DNA from: Roseomonas marmotae
Lineage (GTDB): Bacteria > Pseudomonadota > Alphaproteobacteria > Acetobacterales > Acetobacteraceae
Direction: 5' to 3'
Length of the DNA: 64,000 bases
Assembly (NCBI RefSeq): GCF_017654485.1
Contig: NZ_CP061091.1
Coordinates: 3,106,501 to 3,170,500, forward strand
Part shown: positions 25,407-34,421 of the stretch, piece after piece
Layout: each line of letters starts with the position of its first letter
Numbering within the stretch: the stretch's first letter is position 1
Notes under the pieces: model-generated
What the model was told of the DNA's origin: nothing
Databases searched by the model: none
Seen by the model: only the letters and a program-made list of their open reading frames with translations
Program-made: the position numbers and the translations under genes

Positions 25407-26183
25407 ATGGTGCAGAACAGTCCGGAACGCGCGGCGCAGTTGCTGGTGGCGGTCCGTCAGGGGCAGGAACGGCTGAAGGACCTGCCGGAGGATCTGCGCC
25501 CCCGCAGCACCGAGCAGGCCTATGCCATCCAGGATGGCGTCATCCGGCTGCTCGGCCCCATTGGCGGCTGGAAGGTGAGCCCGAAGAGCGGCCATGCCGA
25601 GCCCGGCTGCTCGCCCATCAGCGCGGCGCTGATCCAGGCTTCGCCCGCTTCCCTCGCGCAGTCAGCGGTGCCGGGCGCCGAGATCGAGGTTGAGATCGAG
25701 ATCGAGATCGAGATCGCCGTGACGCTGGGCCACGACCTGCCGCCACGCGCCACCCCCTATACGCCGGAGGATCTGCGCGCCGCCATCGCCGCGCTGCATC
25801 CAGCGGTGGAGCTGCTCAGTTCCCGTTTCCGGGACCGCAGGGCCGCCGCGCCGCTGAGCCTGCTGGCCGACAGCCAGAGCAACGCCGCCGTGGTGCTGGG
25901 CGCCGGGCTGGCGGAATGGGAGGGGCTGGACCTCCGCGAGGTCGCGATGCACCTGCGGCTGGATCGAGAGCAGGTGGCGGCCGTGAATGGCGGCGCAGGG
26001 ATCGAGGATGTACTCGCCGCCCTGGCTTGGCTGGCCAACCATGCCGCAGCCCGGACAGGCGGGCTGAGGAAAGGCGAGGTGGTCATCACGGGCGCGCGGA
26101 TCGGCCCCTGGTCGCGCGGCGATGCGACGGAGGTGGAGGCAGATGTCGCTGGACTCGGCACCGTCGCCATCACCTTCACCTGA
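25407..26183 (+). CDS. 2-keto-4-pentenoate hydratase/MhpD-family protein with EI-repeat expansion
   Basis: Protein of 258 residues in the MhpD/fumarylacetoacetate-hydrolase-like family, whose members hydrate 2-oxopent-4-enoate or decarboxylate 4-oxalocrotonate in aromatic meta-cleavage pathways. RSTEQAYAIQDGV, GGWKVSPKSG, HPAVELLSSRF and LADSQSNAAVVLG are family-typical. GAGGGA precedes the ATG; the frame extends upstream but without support. Near residue 92 the normal single EIEI-type strand is expanded to a run of alternating Glu and Ile/Val encoded by a GAGATC tandem repeat (25680-25715). The gene stands alone between an asparaginase-like gene (divergent) and paaZ (convergent). It may belong to another aromatic pathway; its activity is unproven. 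Confidence 0.85.
   Translation: MVQNSPERAAQLLVAVRQGQERLKDLPEDLRPRSTEQAYAIQDGVIRLLGPIGGWKVSPKSGHAEPGCSPISAALIQASPASLAQSAVPGAEIEVEIEIEIEIAVTLGHDLPPRATPYTPEDLRAAIAALHPAVELLSSRFRDRRAAAPLSLLADSQSNAAVVLGAGLAEWEGLDLREVAMHLRLDREQVAAVNGGAGIEDVLAALAWLANHAAARTGGLRKGEVVITGARIGPWSRGDATEVEADVAGLGTVAITFT
25680..25715 (+). repeat. In-frame GAGATC tandem repeat
   Basis: Four perfect copies of GAGATC (25692-25715) preceded by the variant pair GAGATC-GAGGTT (25680-25691). The 6-bp unit keeps the frame and encodes Glu-Ile dipeptides. It bears the hallmarks of slipped-strand expansion. Confidence 0.85.
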
Positions 26184-26227
26184 CAAGGACAGGCGGGGGC
26201 CGCGCATCCGCCCCCCGTCCCCCGGCG

Positions 26228-28267
26228 TCACGGCGCCGGGCGCGCGCTCATGGTCAGCACGTCGTACTGCGCGACCGTCTCGTCATTCTGGTTGAAGACC
26301 TCGGCATCCCAGCGCACCTCGCCATAATCCGGCAGGCGGGCGGAACGCTTCGACTTCACCGTCAGCCGCACGCGGATCGAATCGCCGGGCGAGACCGGCT
26401 TCAGGAAACGCAGCCGCTCCAGCCCGTAATTCGCCAGCAGCGGCCCTGGTGCCGGGTCCACGAACAAACCGGCCGCGAAGCTCAGGATCAGGTAGCCATG
26501 CGCCACGCGCCCCGGGAAGAAGGGGTTCGCCTTGGCGGCTTCCTCATCCATATGCGCGTAGAACCTGTCGCCGGTGAAATTGGCGAAATGCTCGATATCC
26601 TCGAGCGAGATGGTGCGCGCGGGGGTCACCACCGTGTCGCCGATGGCGATCTCGTCGAAGTTCTTGCGGAAGGGATGCGGCCCTTCCACCTTCGTCGGCG
26701 CGCCCTGTCCCCAGGTCTTCGTCAGGGCGGTCAGCTTGGCGGGCGAACCCTGCAAGGCCGTGCGCTGCATGTAGTGATACACGCCGCGCAGCCCGCCCAT
26801 CTCCTCGCCGCCGCCGGCGCGGCCGGGGCCGCCATGCACCAGGGCCGGCAGGGGCGAGCCATGGCCCGTCGCTTCCTTGGCGCTGTCGCGGTCGACCAGA
26901 TAGAGGCGGCCATGGAAGGGCGCGAGGCCCATCACCAGCTGTTCCGTCACATCGGCGTCGTAGGAGAAGGCGGAGGCGACGAGGCTGCCCTCCCCGCGCT
27001 GCGCCAGGTCGATGGCCTGGTCCAGCCCGTCATAGGGCAGCAGGGTGGAGACGGGGCCGAAGGCCTCGACATGGTTCACCCGTTCCGCGCGAATCGGCTC
27101 GGCGCAATGCAGCAGCACCGGGGAGAGGAAGGCGCCGGCATCGGCATCGGCATCCACCACCGTGCAATGCAGCGGATCACCGAAGACGATCTCGGATTCC
27201 CCGGCCAGCTTCGCGATGTTCTCTCGCACGTCGCGGCGCTGCTGCTGGCTGGCCAACGGGCCCACGGCCACCTTCTCGTCACGCGGATTGCCGATGGCGA
27301 GCTTACCCAGCCGCGCCGCCAGCGCATCGCGAACCGCCTCCACACGCTCGCGCGGCACGATCACGCGGCGGATGGCCGTGCATTTCTGCCCGGCCTTGGC
27401 CGTCATCTCCCGCGCCACTTCCTTGATGAAGAGGTCGAATTCCGGGCTCTCCGGCGTCACGTCCGTGCCGAGGATGGCCGCGTTCAGCGAATCCCGCTCC
27501 GCGATGAAGCGCACGGCATTGCGCGAGACGGTCGGGTGGTCACGCAGCTTGCCGGAGGTGATGGCGGAGCCGGTGAAGGAGACGACATCCTGCCCGTTCA
27601 GATGCTCCAGCAGGTCGCCGGTGGAGCCGGCGACGAACTGTACCGCGCCCGGTGGCAGGATGCCGGATTCGACGATCATGGCGAACATGGCATGGGCCAG
27701 ATAGGCCGTGGCCGTCGCCGGCTTGGTGATGACGGGGACGCCGGCCAGGATGGTCGGCGCCAGCTTCTCCAGCATGCCCCAGCAGGGGAAGTTGAAGGCA
27801 TTCACATGCACGGCCACGCCGTGCAGCGGCGTCATGATATGCGCGCCGACGAAGCTGCCGTTCTTCGAGAGCGGCTCGAACGCACCGTCCAGCACGAAGC
27901 GCTCGCTCGGCAGTTCCTTCCGGCCGCGCGAGGCATAGGCGAAGAGCGTGCCGATGCCGCCGTCGATATCGATCCAGCTATCCCGCCGGGTGGCGCCGGT
28001 ATCGTAGGAAAGCTCGTAGAGAGCCTCCTTCCGCTCGGTCAGATGCACCGCAAGGCGCTTCAGCATCTCCGCGCGCTGGTGGAAGGTCAGCGCGCGCAGC
28101 GCCGGGCCGCCCACCTGCCGTGCATGGCGCACCATGGCCCCGAAATCCACCCCGGCCGAGGAGGCCGTGGCGATCACGCGGCCATCGACCGCGCTTGGGA
28201 TCTCCACCGCACCGGCGCCGGGGGCGACCCAGCGGTTCTCGGCGTAGCTTTGCAGTGTCAGGACCAT
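26228..28267 (-). CDS. paaZ: Oxepin-CoA hydrolase / 3-oxo-5,6-dehydrosuberyl-CoA semialdehyde dehydrogenase
   Basis: PaaZ, the ring-opening bifunctional enzyme of aerobic phenylacetate catabolism, 679 residues. The N-terminal aldehyde dehydrogenase domain (1 to about 520) has the general base in [10 protein letters not shown] (E257) and the catalytic Cys in AGQKCTAIR (C296). The C-terminal MaoC-like hydratase domain (about 535-679) opens the oxepin ring; its active site lies around [15 protein letters not shown]. Both sets of catalytic residues are present, so both half-reactions should work, unlike single-domain orphans that only hydrolyse. The gene is directly downstream of the fused hydratase/dehydrogenase gene on the same strand (22 bases), so they share the operon that starts at operator B. 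Confidence 0.96.
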   Translation of the reverse strand: MVLTLQSYAENRWVAPGAGAVEIPSAVDGRVIATASSAGVDFGAMVRHARQVGGPALRALTFHQRAEMLKRLAVHLTERKEALYELSYDTGATRRDSWIDIDGGIGTLFAYASRGRKELPSERFVLDGAFEPLSKNGSFVGAHIMTPLHGVAVHVNAFNFPCWGMLEKLAPTILAGVPVITKPATATAYLAHAMFAMIVESGILPPGAVQFVAGSTGDLLEHLNGQDVVSFTGSAITSGKLRDHPTVSRNAVRFIAERDSLNAAILGTDVTPESPEFDLFIKEVAREMTAKAGQKCTAIRRVIVPRERVEAVRDALAARLGKLAIGNPRDEKVAVGPLASQQQRRDVRENIAKLAGESEIVFGDPLHCTVVDADADAGAFLSPVLLHCAEPIRAERVNHVEAFGPVSTLLPYDGLDQAIDLAQRGEGSLVASAFSYDADVTEQLVMGLAPFHGRLYLVDRDSAKEATGHGSPLPALVHGGPGRAGGGEEMGGLRGVYHYMQRTALQGSPAKLTALTKTWGQGAPTKVEGPHPFRKNFDEIAIGDTVVTPARTISLEDIEHFANFTGDRFYAHMDEEAAKANPFFPGRVAHGYLILSFAAGLFVDPAPGPLLANYGLERLRFLKPVSPGDSIRVRLTVKSKRSARLPDYGEVRWDAEVFNQNDETVAQYDVLTMSARPAP

Positions 28268-28289
28268 GGTGCTTCCATCCTGTGTTGGG

Positions 28290-30383
28290 TCAGCCGGGCG
28301 CGGCGCGCCCGCGCTGCCATTCCTTGAAAGTGCTGCCGGCCTCGGCTAGTTCGCGCAGCAGGGGCGCGGGCTCGGAGCCCACGCCACCGGCCTCGGCGGC
28401 GGCCTCCACCTCCGCCAGCACGGCGCGCAGGCCGCGTTGGTCGGCGGCGAACAGCGGCCCGCCCTTGATGCGCGGGAAGCCGTAGCCATTGGTGAAGACG
28501 AGATCGATGTCGGAGGGCCGCAGGCTGATGCCCTCGGCCACGATCTTCGCGCCCTCATTCGCCATCACGGCCAGAAGCCGGTTCTGGATCTCCTCGGCCG
28601 TGAAGCGGCGCGGCGTGATTCCGGCGGCCTCGCGCTCGGCGGCGATGATCGCATCCACCGCCGGGTCCGGCTCGGCCTTGCCGCTGGCATAGCTGTACCA
28701 GCCGGCGCCGGTCTTGCGGCCCAGGCGCCCGGCCTCGCAGAGCCGGTCGGGAATGGCGACGTAACGCTCCCCCGGGTCGCGCGTGGCGGCGCGGCGCTTG
28801 CGCATGGCCCAGGCGATATCCAGCCCGGACATGTCGCCTACCGCGAAGATTCCCATGGCGAAGCCATAGGATTCCATTGCCGCGTCCACCTCGCGCGGGC
28901 TGGCGCCATCCTCCACCAGATATTCGGCGTGGCGGCGATAGACGGCATAGATGCGGTTGCCGATGAAGCCTTCGCAGACGCCGGAGACGATGGGCAGCTT
29001 GCCGAGCTTCTTGCCGAAGGCGAGTCCGGTGGCCAGCACGCCCGGCGCCGTCTTCGCGCCGCGCACCACCTCCAGCAGCTTCATGATGTTGGCGGGGGCG
29101 AAGAAGTGCAGCCCCAGCACATCCTGCGGCCGGTTGGTGAAGGCGGCGATCTCGTCGGGGTCGAGATAGGAGGTATTCGTCGCCAGCACCGCGCCCGGCT
29201 TCGCCACCGCATCCAGGCGGCGGAAGATATCCTCCTTCACCGTCAGATCCTCGAAAGCGGCCTCGATGATCAGGTCCGCCAGGGCCAGGCTGTTCCAGTC
29301 CTCGGTGGGCGTGATGCGCACCACGTGCTCGGCCGCCGCGGCATCGGTCAGCCGGCCGCTCTTGGCCTGCTTGCCATAGGCATCGCGCAGCCGGGCCGCG
29401 CAGGCGGCGGCGGATCTGGCATCGCGCTCGATCACCGTCACCGGCAGGCCAGCATCGGCCACGGCCATGGCGATGCCGCTGCCCATGGTGCCGCCGCCGA
29501 TCACGGCCACATGCCCGACTGCGCGGGGCGTGACGCCCTTCAGGCCGGGCACGCGCGACGCCTCACGCTCGGCGAGGAAGAGATGCCGCAGCGCGGCGGC
29601 CTCGGCACTGGCGCGCAGCGGCAGGAAGACCTCGCGCTCGCGCTTCAGGCCGGCTTCGAAATCCATGCCGGCGGTCTCGCGCAGCAGCTCCACCACGACG
29701 GGAATGGCCGGCACGCCCTTGGCCTTCTTCAGGGCGGACTGGGCGGCGGCTTCCACGGCGGCGGGGTCGGCGGGCGGGATGGGCAGCGCGGAGACATGGC
29801 GCTTCGCGGCACCGGGCGCCAGCCGCACGGCCTCGGCCAGCAGTTCCCCTTCCAAGATGCCGTCGATGATGCCGAGCTTCGCGGCTTCCGGCGCGCGCAG
29901 GATCTTGGCCTCGCCGATCAGCTCGATGGCCTTGGCGGTGCCCACCAGGCGCGGCAGCCGCTGCGTGCCGCCGGAGCCCGGCAGGATGCCCAGGCGGGTC
30001 TCCACCAGCCCGACGCTGGCCTTGGGCGTCGCGAGGCGCAGGTCGCAGGCCATGGCGATTTCCAGCCCGCCTCCCAGTGCCACGCCATCGATGGCGGCGA
30101 CCACGGGCTGCGGGATGGCCTCGATCGCCCGGATCACGTCGGGCAGGATCGGCTCATCCGGCGGCAGGTCCATTTCCTTGATGTCGGCGCCGGCGATGAA
30201 GCGGCCGGAGCCGCCATGCAGCACCACCGCCGTCACGCTGTCGTCAGCCGCCAATGCACGGGCCGCGTCCAGCAGCCCCTGCCGCACCGGGCGCGACAAC
30301 GCGTTCACCGGGGCATAGTCGATCCGCACCAGCGCGACGGAGCCTTCGCGGCTGACCGATACGGCGGGGTTCTGACTGTCCAT
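28290..30383 (-). CDS. Fused enoyl-CoA hydratase/3-hydroxyacyl-CoA dehydrogenase (FadB/J-like) of the paa cluster
   Basis: Bifunctional protein of 697 residues. The crotonase domain (about 1-200) has RFIAGADIKEM, GVALGGGLEIAMACDLR and VETRLGILPGSGGTQRLPR with both catalytic Glu positions. The NAD-binding domain starts at VIGGGTMGSGIAMAVADAG (about 292), with the catalytic His in LGLHFFAPANIMKLLEVV, followed by two C-terminal dehydrogenase domains. GGAGGAAGC precedes the ATG. In the paa cluster it most likely performs the steps done by separate PaaF (2,3-dehydroadipyl-CoA hydratase) and PaaH (3-hydroxyadipyl-CoA dehydrogenase) in E. coli. Neither separate gene is in this window. It is the first gene of the operon with paaZ, divergent from paaG across operator B. 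A general fatty-acid role cannot be excluded. Confidence 0.93.
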   Translation of the reverse strand: MDSQNPAVSVSREGSVALVRIDYAPVNALSRPVRQGLLDAARALAADDSVTAVVLHGGSGRFIAGADIKEMDLPPDEPILPDVIRAIEAIPQPVVAAIDGVALGGGLEIAMACDLRLATPKASVGLVETRLGILPGSGGTQRLPRLVGTAKAIELIGEAKILRAPEAAKLGIIDGILEGELLAEAVRLAPGAAKRHVSALPIPPADPAAVEAAAQSALKKAKGVPAIPVVVELLRETAGMDFEAGLKREREVFLPLRASAEAAALRHLFLAEREASRVPGLKGVTPRAVGHVAVIGGGTMGSGIAMAVADAGLPVTVIERDARSAAACAARLRDAYGKQAKSGRLTDAAAAEHVVRITPTEDWNSLALADLIIEAAFEDLTVKEDIFRRLDAVAKPGAVLATNTSYLDPDEIAAFTNRPQDVLGLHFFAPANIMKLLEVVRGAKTAPGVLATGLAFGKKLGKLPIVSGVCEGFIGNRIYAVYRRHAEYLVEDGASPREVDAAMESYGFAMGIFAVGDMSGLDIAWAMRKRRAATRDPGERYVAIPDRLCEAGRLGRKTGAGWYSYASGKAEPDPAVDAIIAAEREAAGITPRRFTAEEIQNRLLAVMANEGAKIVAEGISLRPSDIDLVFTNGYGFPRIKGGPLFAADQRGLRAVLAEVEAAAEAGGVGSEPAPLLRELAEAGSTFKEWQRGRAAPG

Positions 30384-30494
30384 TACATGCTTCCTCCATC
30401 AGGCGCGGCGCAGGGTATGGCTGGCCGTTCGAATGGCAACCACCTGCATCCACACGCCTGACCGAATTTCCGGCTTCCGGACACCGGAAATTAT

Positions 30495-30514
30495 TTGACC
30501 AACCGGACGGTCAA
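30495..30514. promoter_or_regulatory. Palindromic operator, site B (fused dehydrogenase / paaG)
   Basis: TTGACCAACCGGACGGTCAA, symmetric except for two central position pairs. It sits in the 211-base gap between the divergent dehydrogenase-paaZ and paaG-paaK operons, 112 and 81 bases from the two starts. It matches sites A (11229) and C (38034) at 14 of 20 positions. The TTGACC arms also resemble -35 boxes, so binding would be expected to block RNA polymerase. Confidence 0.75.
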
Positions 30515-30594
30515 TGCAAGGAATAAAGCGACGCCGGCTTGCGGCCAAGACGAGAGACCATCCATGGTCCGCGAGCACCGGAAGGAGAAACGGG

Positions 30595-31386
30595 ATGGAT
30601 CAGGTCCTGCGGGTCGAGAAGCGTGACGGCTGGTGGAAGCTGGTATTGAACCGGCCCGACAAGCTGAACGCCTTCAACGAGGCCCTTCACACCGCGCTCT
30701 ACGCCGCGCTGGGCGAGGCAGCGGATGCGGAAGTTTGCCGCGCCGTGCTGCTGACTGGCGAAGGGCGCGGCTTCTGCGCGGGCCAGGACCTGGGTGACCG
30801 CCGCCCCGGCCAGGGTGGCCCGCCCGACCTGGGCCAGACGCTGGAGCGTTTCTACAACCCGCTGATCAGCCGCATCCGCAGCCTGCCCAAGCCGGTGGTC
30901 TGCGCGGTGAACGGCGTGGCGGCCGGGGCCGGCGCCAATATCGCCATCGCCTGCGATATCGTGCTGGCGGCGCAGTCGGCCCGCTTCATCCAGTCCTTCT
31001 CAAAGATCGCACTTGTGCCGGATTCAGGAGGCACTTTCCTGCTGCCGCGATTGATCGGGGAGGCGCGTGCCAAGGCCCTGATGTTCACGGCGGAGCCCCT
31101 GCCCGCCCCGATCGCCGCCGAATGGGGCATGATCTGGAAGGCGGTGGCCGACGACCAGCTCCAGACCGAGGCCGAGGCCCTGACCCAGCGCCTGGCCGCC
31201 CAGTCCACCGAGGGGCTGGGGCGGATCAAGCAGGCGCTGGAGGCTTCGGCCACCAACAGCCTGGACCAGCAACTGGACCTGGAGCGCGACCTGCAGCGCC
31301 AGGCCGGCCGCTCGCCCGACTACGCGGAAGGCGTGCTTGCCTTCCTGGAGAAGCGCCCGCCCAGCTTCGGCAAACGCACGGACTGA
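30595..31386 (+). CDS. paaG: 2-(1,2-epoxy-1,2-dihydrophenyl)acetyl-CoA isomerase
   Basis: PaaG, a crotonase-fold isomerase of 263 residues that converts the phenylacetyl-CoA epoxide to the seven-membered oxepin-CoA. The oxyanion-hole segments are GEGRGFCAGQDLGDR and VNGVAAGAGANIAIACDIVLAA. The acid/base Asp is in SKIALVPDSGGTFLLPRLIG, where Asp replaces the Glu of hydratases, which is diagnostic for PaaG. AAGGAG precedes the ATG at 30595; the open frame begins at 30514 but the extra residues are not family-like. paaK follows 25 bases later in the same operon. Operator B lies 81 bases upstream. Confidence 0.95.
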   Translation: MDQVLRVEKRDGWWKLVLNRPDKLNAFNEALHTALYAALGEAADAEVCRAVLLTGEGRGFCAGQDLGDRRPGQGGPPDLGQTLERFYNPLISRIRSLPKPVVCAVNGVAAGAGANIAIACDIVLAAQSARFIQSFSKIALVPDSGGTFLLPRLIGEARAKALMFTAEPLPAPIAAEWGMIWKAVADDQLQTEAEALTQRLAAQSTEGLGRIKQALEASATNSLDQQLDLERDLQRQAGRSPDYAEGVLAFLEKRPPSFGKRTD

Positions 31387-31411
31387 AAGAATAACCGGAG
31401 GAAGCACCACG

Positions 31412-32728
31412 ATGAGCGCAACGGTCCTGGAAAATTCCCCTGTCCTGGCGGCGGTGGAGCGGGCCTCCCGCGAGGAGATCCGCGCCCTGCAGAAGGAGCG
31501 CATGGCGAAGATCCTGCGGCACGCCTACGACAACGTGCCGCATTACCGCCGCAGCTTCGACGCCGCCGGGGTGCATCCCGACGACTTCAAGGAGCTTTCG
31601 GACATCGCGAAGTTTCCCTTCACGGTGAAGACGGACCTCCGGGACAACTACCCCTTCGGCCTGCTGGCGGTGCCGCAGGAGAAGATCGCGCGCATCCACG
31701 GCTCCTCCGGCACCACCGGCAAGCCCATCGTCGTCGGCTATACCAAGGGCGACATCGACAACTGGGCGGAGTTGATGGCCCGCTCTATCCACGCCGCCGG
31801 CGGCCGCCCCGGCATGAAGGTGCATGTGGCCTATGGCTATGGCCTCTTCACCGGCGGCCTCGGCGCCCATTACGGGGCGGAGCGGCTGGGCTGCACCGTC
31901 ATCCCGATGTCCGGCGGCATGACCGAGCGGCAGGTGCAGCTCATCAACGACTTCAGGCCGGAGATCATCATGGTCACGCCCAGCTACATGCTGGCGCTGA
32001 TGGATGAGTTCCGCCGCCAGGGCCTGGACCCCCGCCAGTCCTCGCTGAAGATCGGCATCTTCGGCGCCGAGCCCTGGACCAATGCCATGCGGCAGGAGAT
32101 CGAGCAGGCCTTCGACATGCAGGCCGTGGACATCTACGGCCTGTCCGAGGTGATGGGTCCCGGCGTGGCGCAGGAATGCGTGGAGACCAAGGACGGCCTG
32201 CATATCTGGGAGGACCACTTCTACCCCGAGGTGATCAACCCCGAGACGGGTGAGGTCCTGCCGGATGGCGAGTTGGGCGAGCTGGTCTTCACCACGCTGA
32301 CCAAGGAGGGCCAGCCGGTCATCCGCTACCGCACGCGCGACCTGACGCGGCTGCTGCCCGGCACCGCCCGCCCGGGCATGCGGCGGATGGAGAAGGTCAC
32401 AGGCCGCTCGGACGACATGATCATCCTGCGGGGCGTCAATGTCTTCCCTTCGCAGATCGAGGAAGTGCTGCTGGCGCAGAACTGGTGCAGCGGCCATTTC
32501 CAGATCCGCCTGACGCGGGAGGGGCGGATGGACTGCATGACCATCCATGCCGAATGCCGCGCCGGAGACTGGGATGGCGAGGGCCTGAAGCAGGAGGCCG
32601 GAGCGCTGATCGAGCAGATCAAGAACACCATCGGCATCACCACCAGGGTGGTGATCGAGCAGCCCGGCTCGGTCGAGCGCTCCATCGGCAAGATGCGGCG
32701 CGTGATCGACCGCCGGAACCAGGGCTGA
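31412..32728 (+). CDS. paaK: Phenylacetate-CoA ligase
   Basis: PaaK, the ATP- and CoA-dependent ligase that activates phenylacetate to phenylacetyl-CoA, the first committed step and source of the pathway inducer. It has 438 residues, normal for the family. The phosphate-binding loop is GSSGTTGK (97-104); VAYGYGLFTGGLGAHYGAERLG and DIYGLSEVMGPGVA are typical, and the C-terminal lid carries GRSDDMIILRGVNVFPSQIEE and the catalytic Lys region SIGKMRRVIDRR. GGAGG lies 10 bases ahead of the ATG. It is cotranscribed with paaG and ends 161 bases before the YciI-like gene. Confidence 0.97.
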   Translation: MSATVLENSPVLAAVERASREEIRALQKERMAKILRHAYDNVPHYRRSFDAAGVHPDDFKELSDIAKFPFTVKTDLRDNYPFGLLAVPQEKIARIHGSSGTTGKPIVVGYTKGDIDNWAELMARSIHAAGGRPGMKVHVAYGYGLFTGGLGAHYGAERLGCTVIPMSGGMTERQVQLINDFRPEIIMVTPSYMLALMDEFRRQGLDPRQSSLKIGIFGAEPWTNAMRQEIEQAFDMQAVDIYGLSEVMGPGVAQECVETKDGLHIWEDHFYPEVINPETGEVLPDGELGELVFTTLTKEGQPVIRYRTRDLTRLLPGTARPGMRRMEKVTGRSDDMIILRGVNVFPSQIEEVLLAQNWCSGHFQIRLTREGRMDCMTIHAECRAGDWDGEGLKQEAGALIEQIKNTIGITTRVVIEQPGSVERSIGKMRRVIDRRNQG

Positions 32729-32782
32729 GGCCCGGCTAACCGGAAGGAGGCAGGGCCGCGGCGGCGGCCTTGCCAAACCGGC

Positions 32783-32791
32783 GGGGGGGGG
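32783..32791 (+). repeat. Run of nine G residues
   Basis: Homopolymer of 9 G in the gap between paaK and the YciI-like gene, about 100 bases upstream of the latter's start. Runs of this length are prone to slippage and to sequencing error. It lies outside any recognised gene. Confidence 0.8.
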
Positions 32792-32889
32792 AAGCGCCCG
32801 GCCACAATGCCTTGAGCCGCTACCAAACCTCTTTTCACCGGACATGATTCCGGCAGGCTGTCACGCCTCTCGAACGGAGGAGGCCGGAC

Positions 32890-33312
32890 ATGCGCGTTAT
32901 GGTTCTGGTCAAGGCAACGAAGGACAGCGAGGCAGGCACCATGCCGCCCGCCGGGTTGCTGGAGGCCATGGGCAAGTTCAACCAGCAACTCGCCGATGCC
33001 GGCATCCTGCTGGCCGGCGAGGGGTTGAAGCCCTCGTCCAAGGGAAAGAGGGTGGCCTTCGATGGCCCGGACCGCGGCGTCACCGACGGCCCCTTCCCGG
33101 CCACCGGGGAGTTGGTGGCGGGCTTCTGGCTCTGGAAGGTCAAGGATATCGACGAGGCCGTGGAATGGGTGAAGCACTGCCCCAACCCCATGCCCGGCCC
33201 CAGCGAGATCGAGATCCGCCCGGTCTATGAGGCCGAGGATTTCGGCGAGGCCATGTCGCCGGAACTGGCCGCGCAGGAACAGCGGCTGCGCGACCAGATC
33301 GGCGGTGGCTGA
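32890..33312 (+). CDS. YciI/DGPF-family protein
   Basis: Small cytoplasmic protein of 140 residues in the YCII/DGPF family (ferredoxin-like fold). MRVMVLVKATKDSEAG opens the domain, and GVTDGPFPATGELVAGFWLWKVKDIDEAVEWVKHCP contains the DGPF motif with the following helix. The strong ribosome-binding site GGAGGAGG fixes the ATG. It is in line with paaG-paaK but separated by 161 bases, and converges on paaE with only 3 bases between stops. YciI-type proteins often accompany sigma factors or degradative enzymes, but no biochemical role is settled, so a link with phenylacetate is only positional. Confidence 0.88.
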   Translation: MRVMVLVKATKDSEAGTMPPAGLLEAMGKFNQQLADAGILLAGEGLKPSSKGKRVAFDGPDRGVTDGPFPATGELVAGFWLWKVKDIDEAVEWVKHCPNPMPGPSEIEIRPVYEAEDFGEAMSPELAAQEQRLRDQIGGG

Positions 33313-33315
33313 GCC

Positions 33316-34410
33316 TCACACCTGGTCGTAGTCGATGACGACACGCTCGCTGGTCGGCCGCGACTGGCAGGTCAGGACGAAGCCCGCCTTGGTCTCCCAG
33401 GGCTCCAGCGAGTAGTTCACTTCCATCTCCACCGTGCCCTCGACCACCTTGGCGCGGCAGGTGCTGCACATGCCGCCCTTGCAGGCATAGGGCAGGTCGA
33501 GGCCGGCCCGCAGGGCGGCGTCCAGGATGGCCTCGCCCTCCGCCACCTTCACCTCGCGGCGGTTGCCATCGACGATCAGCGCGGCGGTGCGGTGCGCCGC
33601 CTCGGCCTCGGCGGCGCTGGGCACCACCTTCGGGCGCGGCCTGCCGCCGAGGGCGGAGACGAAGCGCTCGATATGCACCCGTTCCTCCGGCACGCCCATC
33701 TCGCGCAGCGTGGCCTCGATCTCCTCGCTCATGCCCGTGGGGCCGCAGACGAAGACATGGTTCACCTGTCCGGCTGGAACGATATGGCGCAGCAGCACGC
33801 GCACCTTCTCGCCATCCAGGCGGCCGTTCAGGATGGCGATGTCCTGTTCTTCCTGCGACAGCACATGGAAGACCGAGAGGCGGCCGAGAAAGCGGTCCTT
33901 CAGCTCCTCCAACTGCTCGCGGAACAGCATCTCGCCGCCCGAGCGGTTGCCGTAGAAAAGGAAGAAGCGGCTCTGCGGCTCCCGCGCCAGCACGCCGCGG
34001 ATAATGGAGAGGATGGGCGTGATGCCGGAGCCAGCGGCGAAGCCCGCATGGATGCGCGCCTCGCCCGGTGCCGGCGCCACGCCGAAGCGGCCGGTGGGGG
34101 TCATCACATCCAGCTCGTCACCCGCCCGCAACGCGGTATTGGCCCAGGTGGAGAAGGCGCCGCCATCCACCTGCTTCACCGCGATCCGCAGCTCGCCATC
34201 CTCGGGGCCCGAGCAGATGGAATAGGAGCGGCGCACTTCCTCATCATCCATCCGGGTGCGCAGCGTCAGATACTGGCCGGGCTCGAAGGCATAGAGGGGG
34301 CGCATCTCCTCCGGCACCTCGAAGGCGATGGAGACGGCGTCGCGCGTCTCCCGCTTCAGGTCGGCGATGCGCAGGCGGTGGAAGCGGGGTGTCGTGGCGG
34401 TGGCGGACAT
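33316..34410 (-). CDS. paaE: 1,2-phenylacetyl-CoA epoxidase reductase subunit
   Basis: PaaE, the reductase that passes electrons from NADPH through FAD and a [2Fe-2S] centre to the PaaABC oxygenase. It has 364 residues from the chosen ATG. The FAD-binding RRSYSICSGP is near residues 59-68, the nucleotide-binding GSGITPILSIIRGVL follows, FVCGPTGMSEEIE is the C-terminal NAD(P) element, and the plant-type ferredoxin domain has its Cys ligands in YACKGGMCSTCRAKV and LTCQSR. A start 63 bases upstream is possible but would overlap paaD. It is the last gene of the paaABCDE operon. Confidence 0.96.
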   Translation of the reverse strand: MSATATTPRFHRLRIADLKRETRDAVSIAFEVPEEMRPLYAFEPGQYLTLRTRMDDEEVRRSYSICSGPEDGELRIAVKQVDGGAFSTWANTALRAGDELDVMTPTGRFGVAPAPGEARIHAGFAAGSGITPILSIIRGVLAREPQSRFFLFYGNRSGGEMLFREQLEELKDRFLGRLSVFHVLSQEEQDIAILNGRLDGEKVRVLLRHIVPAGQVNHVFVCGPTGMSEEIEATLREMGVPEERVHIERFVSALGGRPRPKVVPSAAEAEAAHRTAALIVDGNRREVKVAEGEAILDAALRAGLDLPYACKGGMCSTCRAKVVEGTVEMEVNYSLEPWETKAGFVLTCQSRPTSERVVIDYDQV

Positions 34411-34421
34411 GGCTGCTTCCG

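Noticed and set aside
25916..28327. 803-codon plus-strand open frame opposite paaZ
   Set aside because: paaZ on the other strand carries all catalytic residues of its family; the opposite frame has no recognisable domain.
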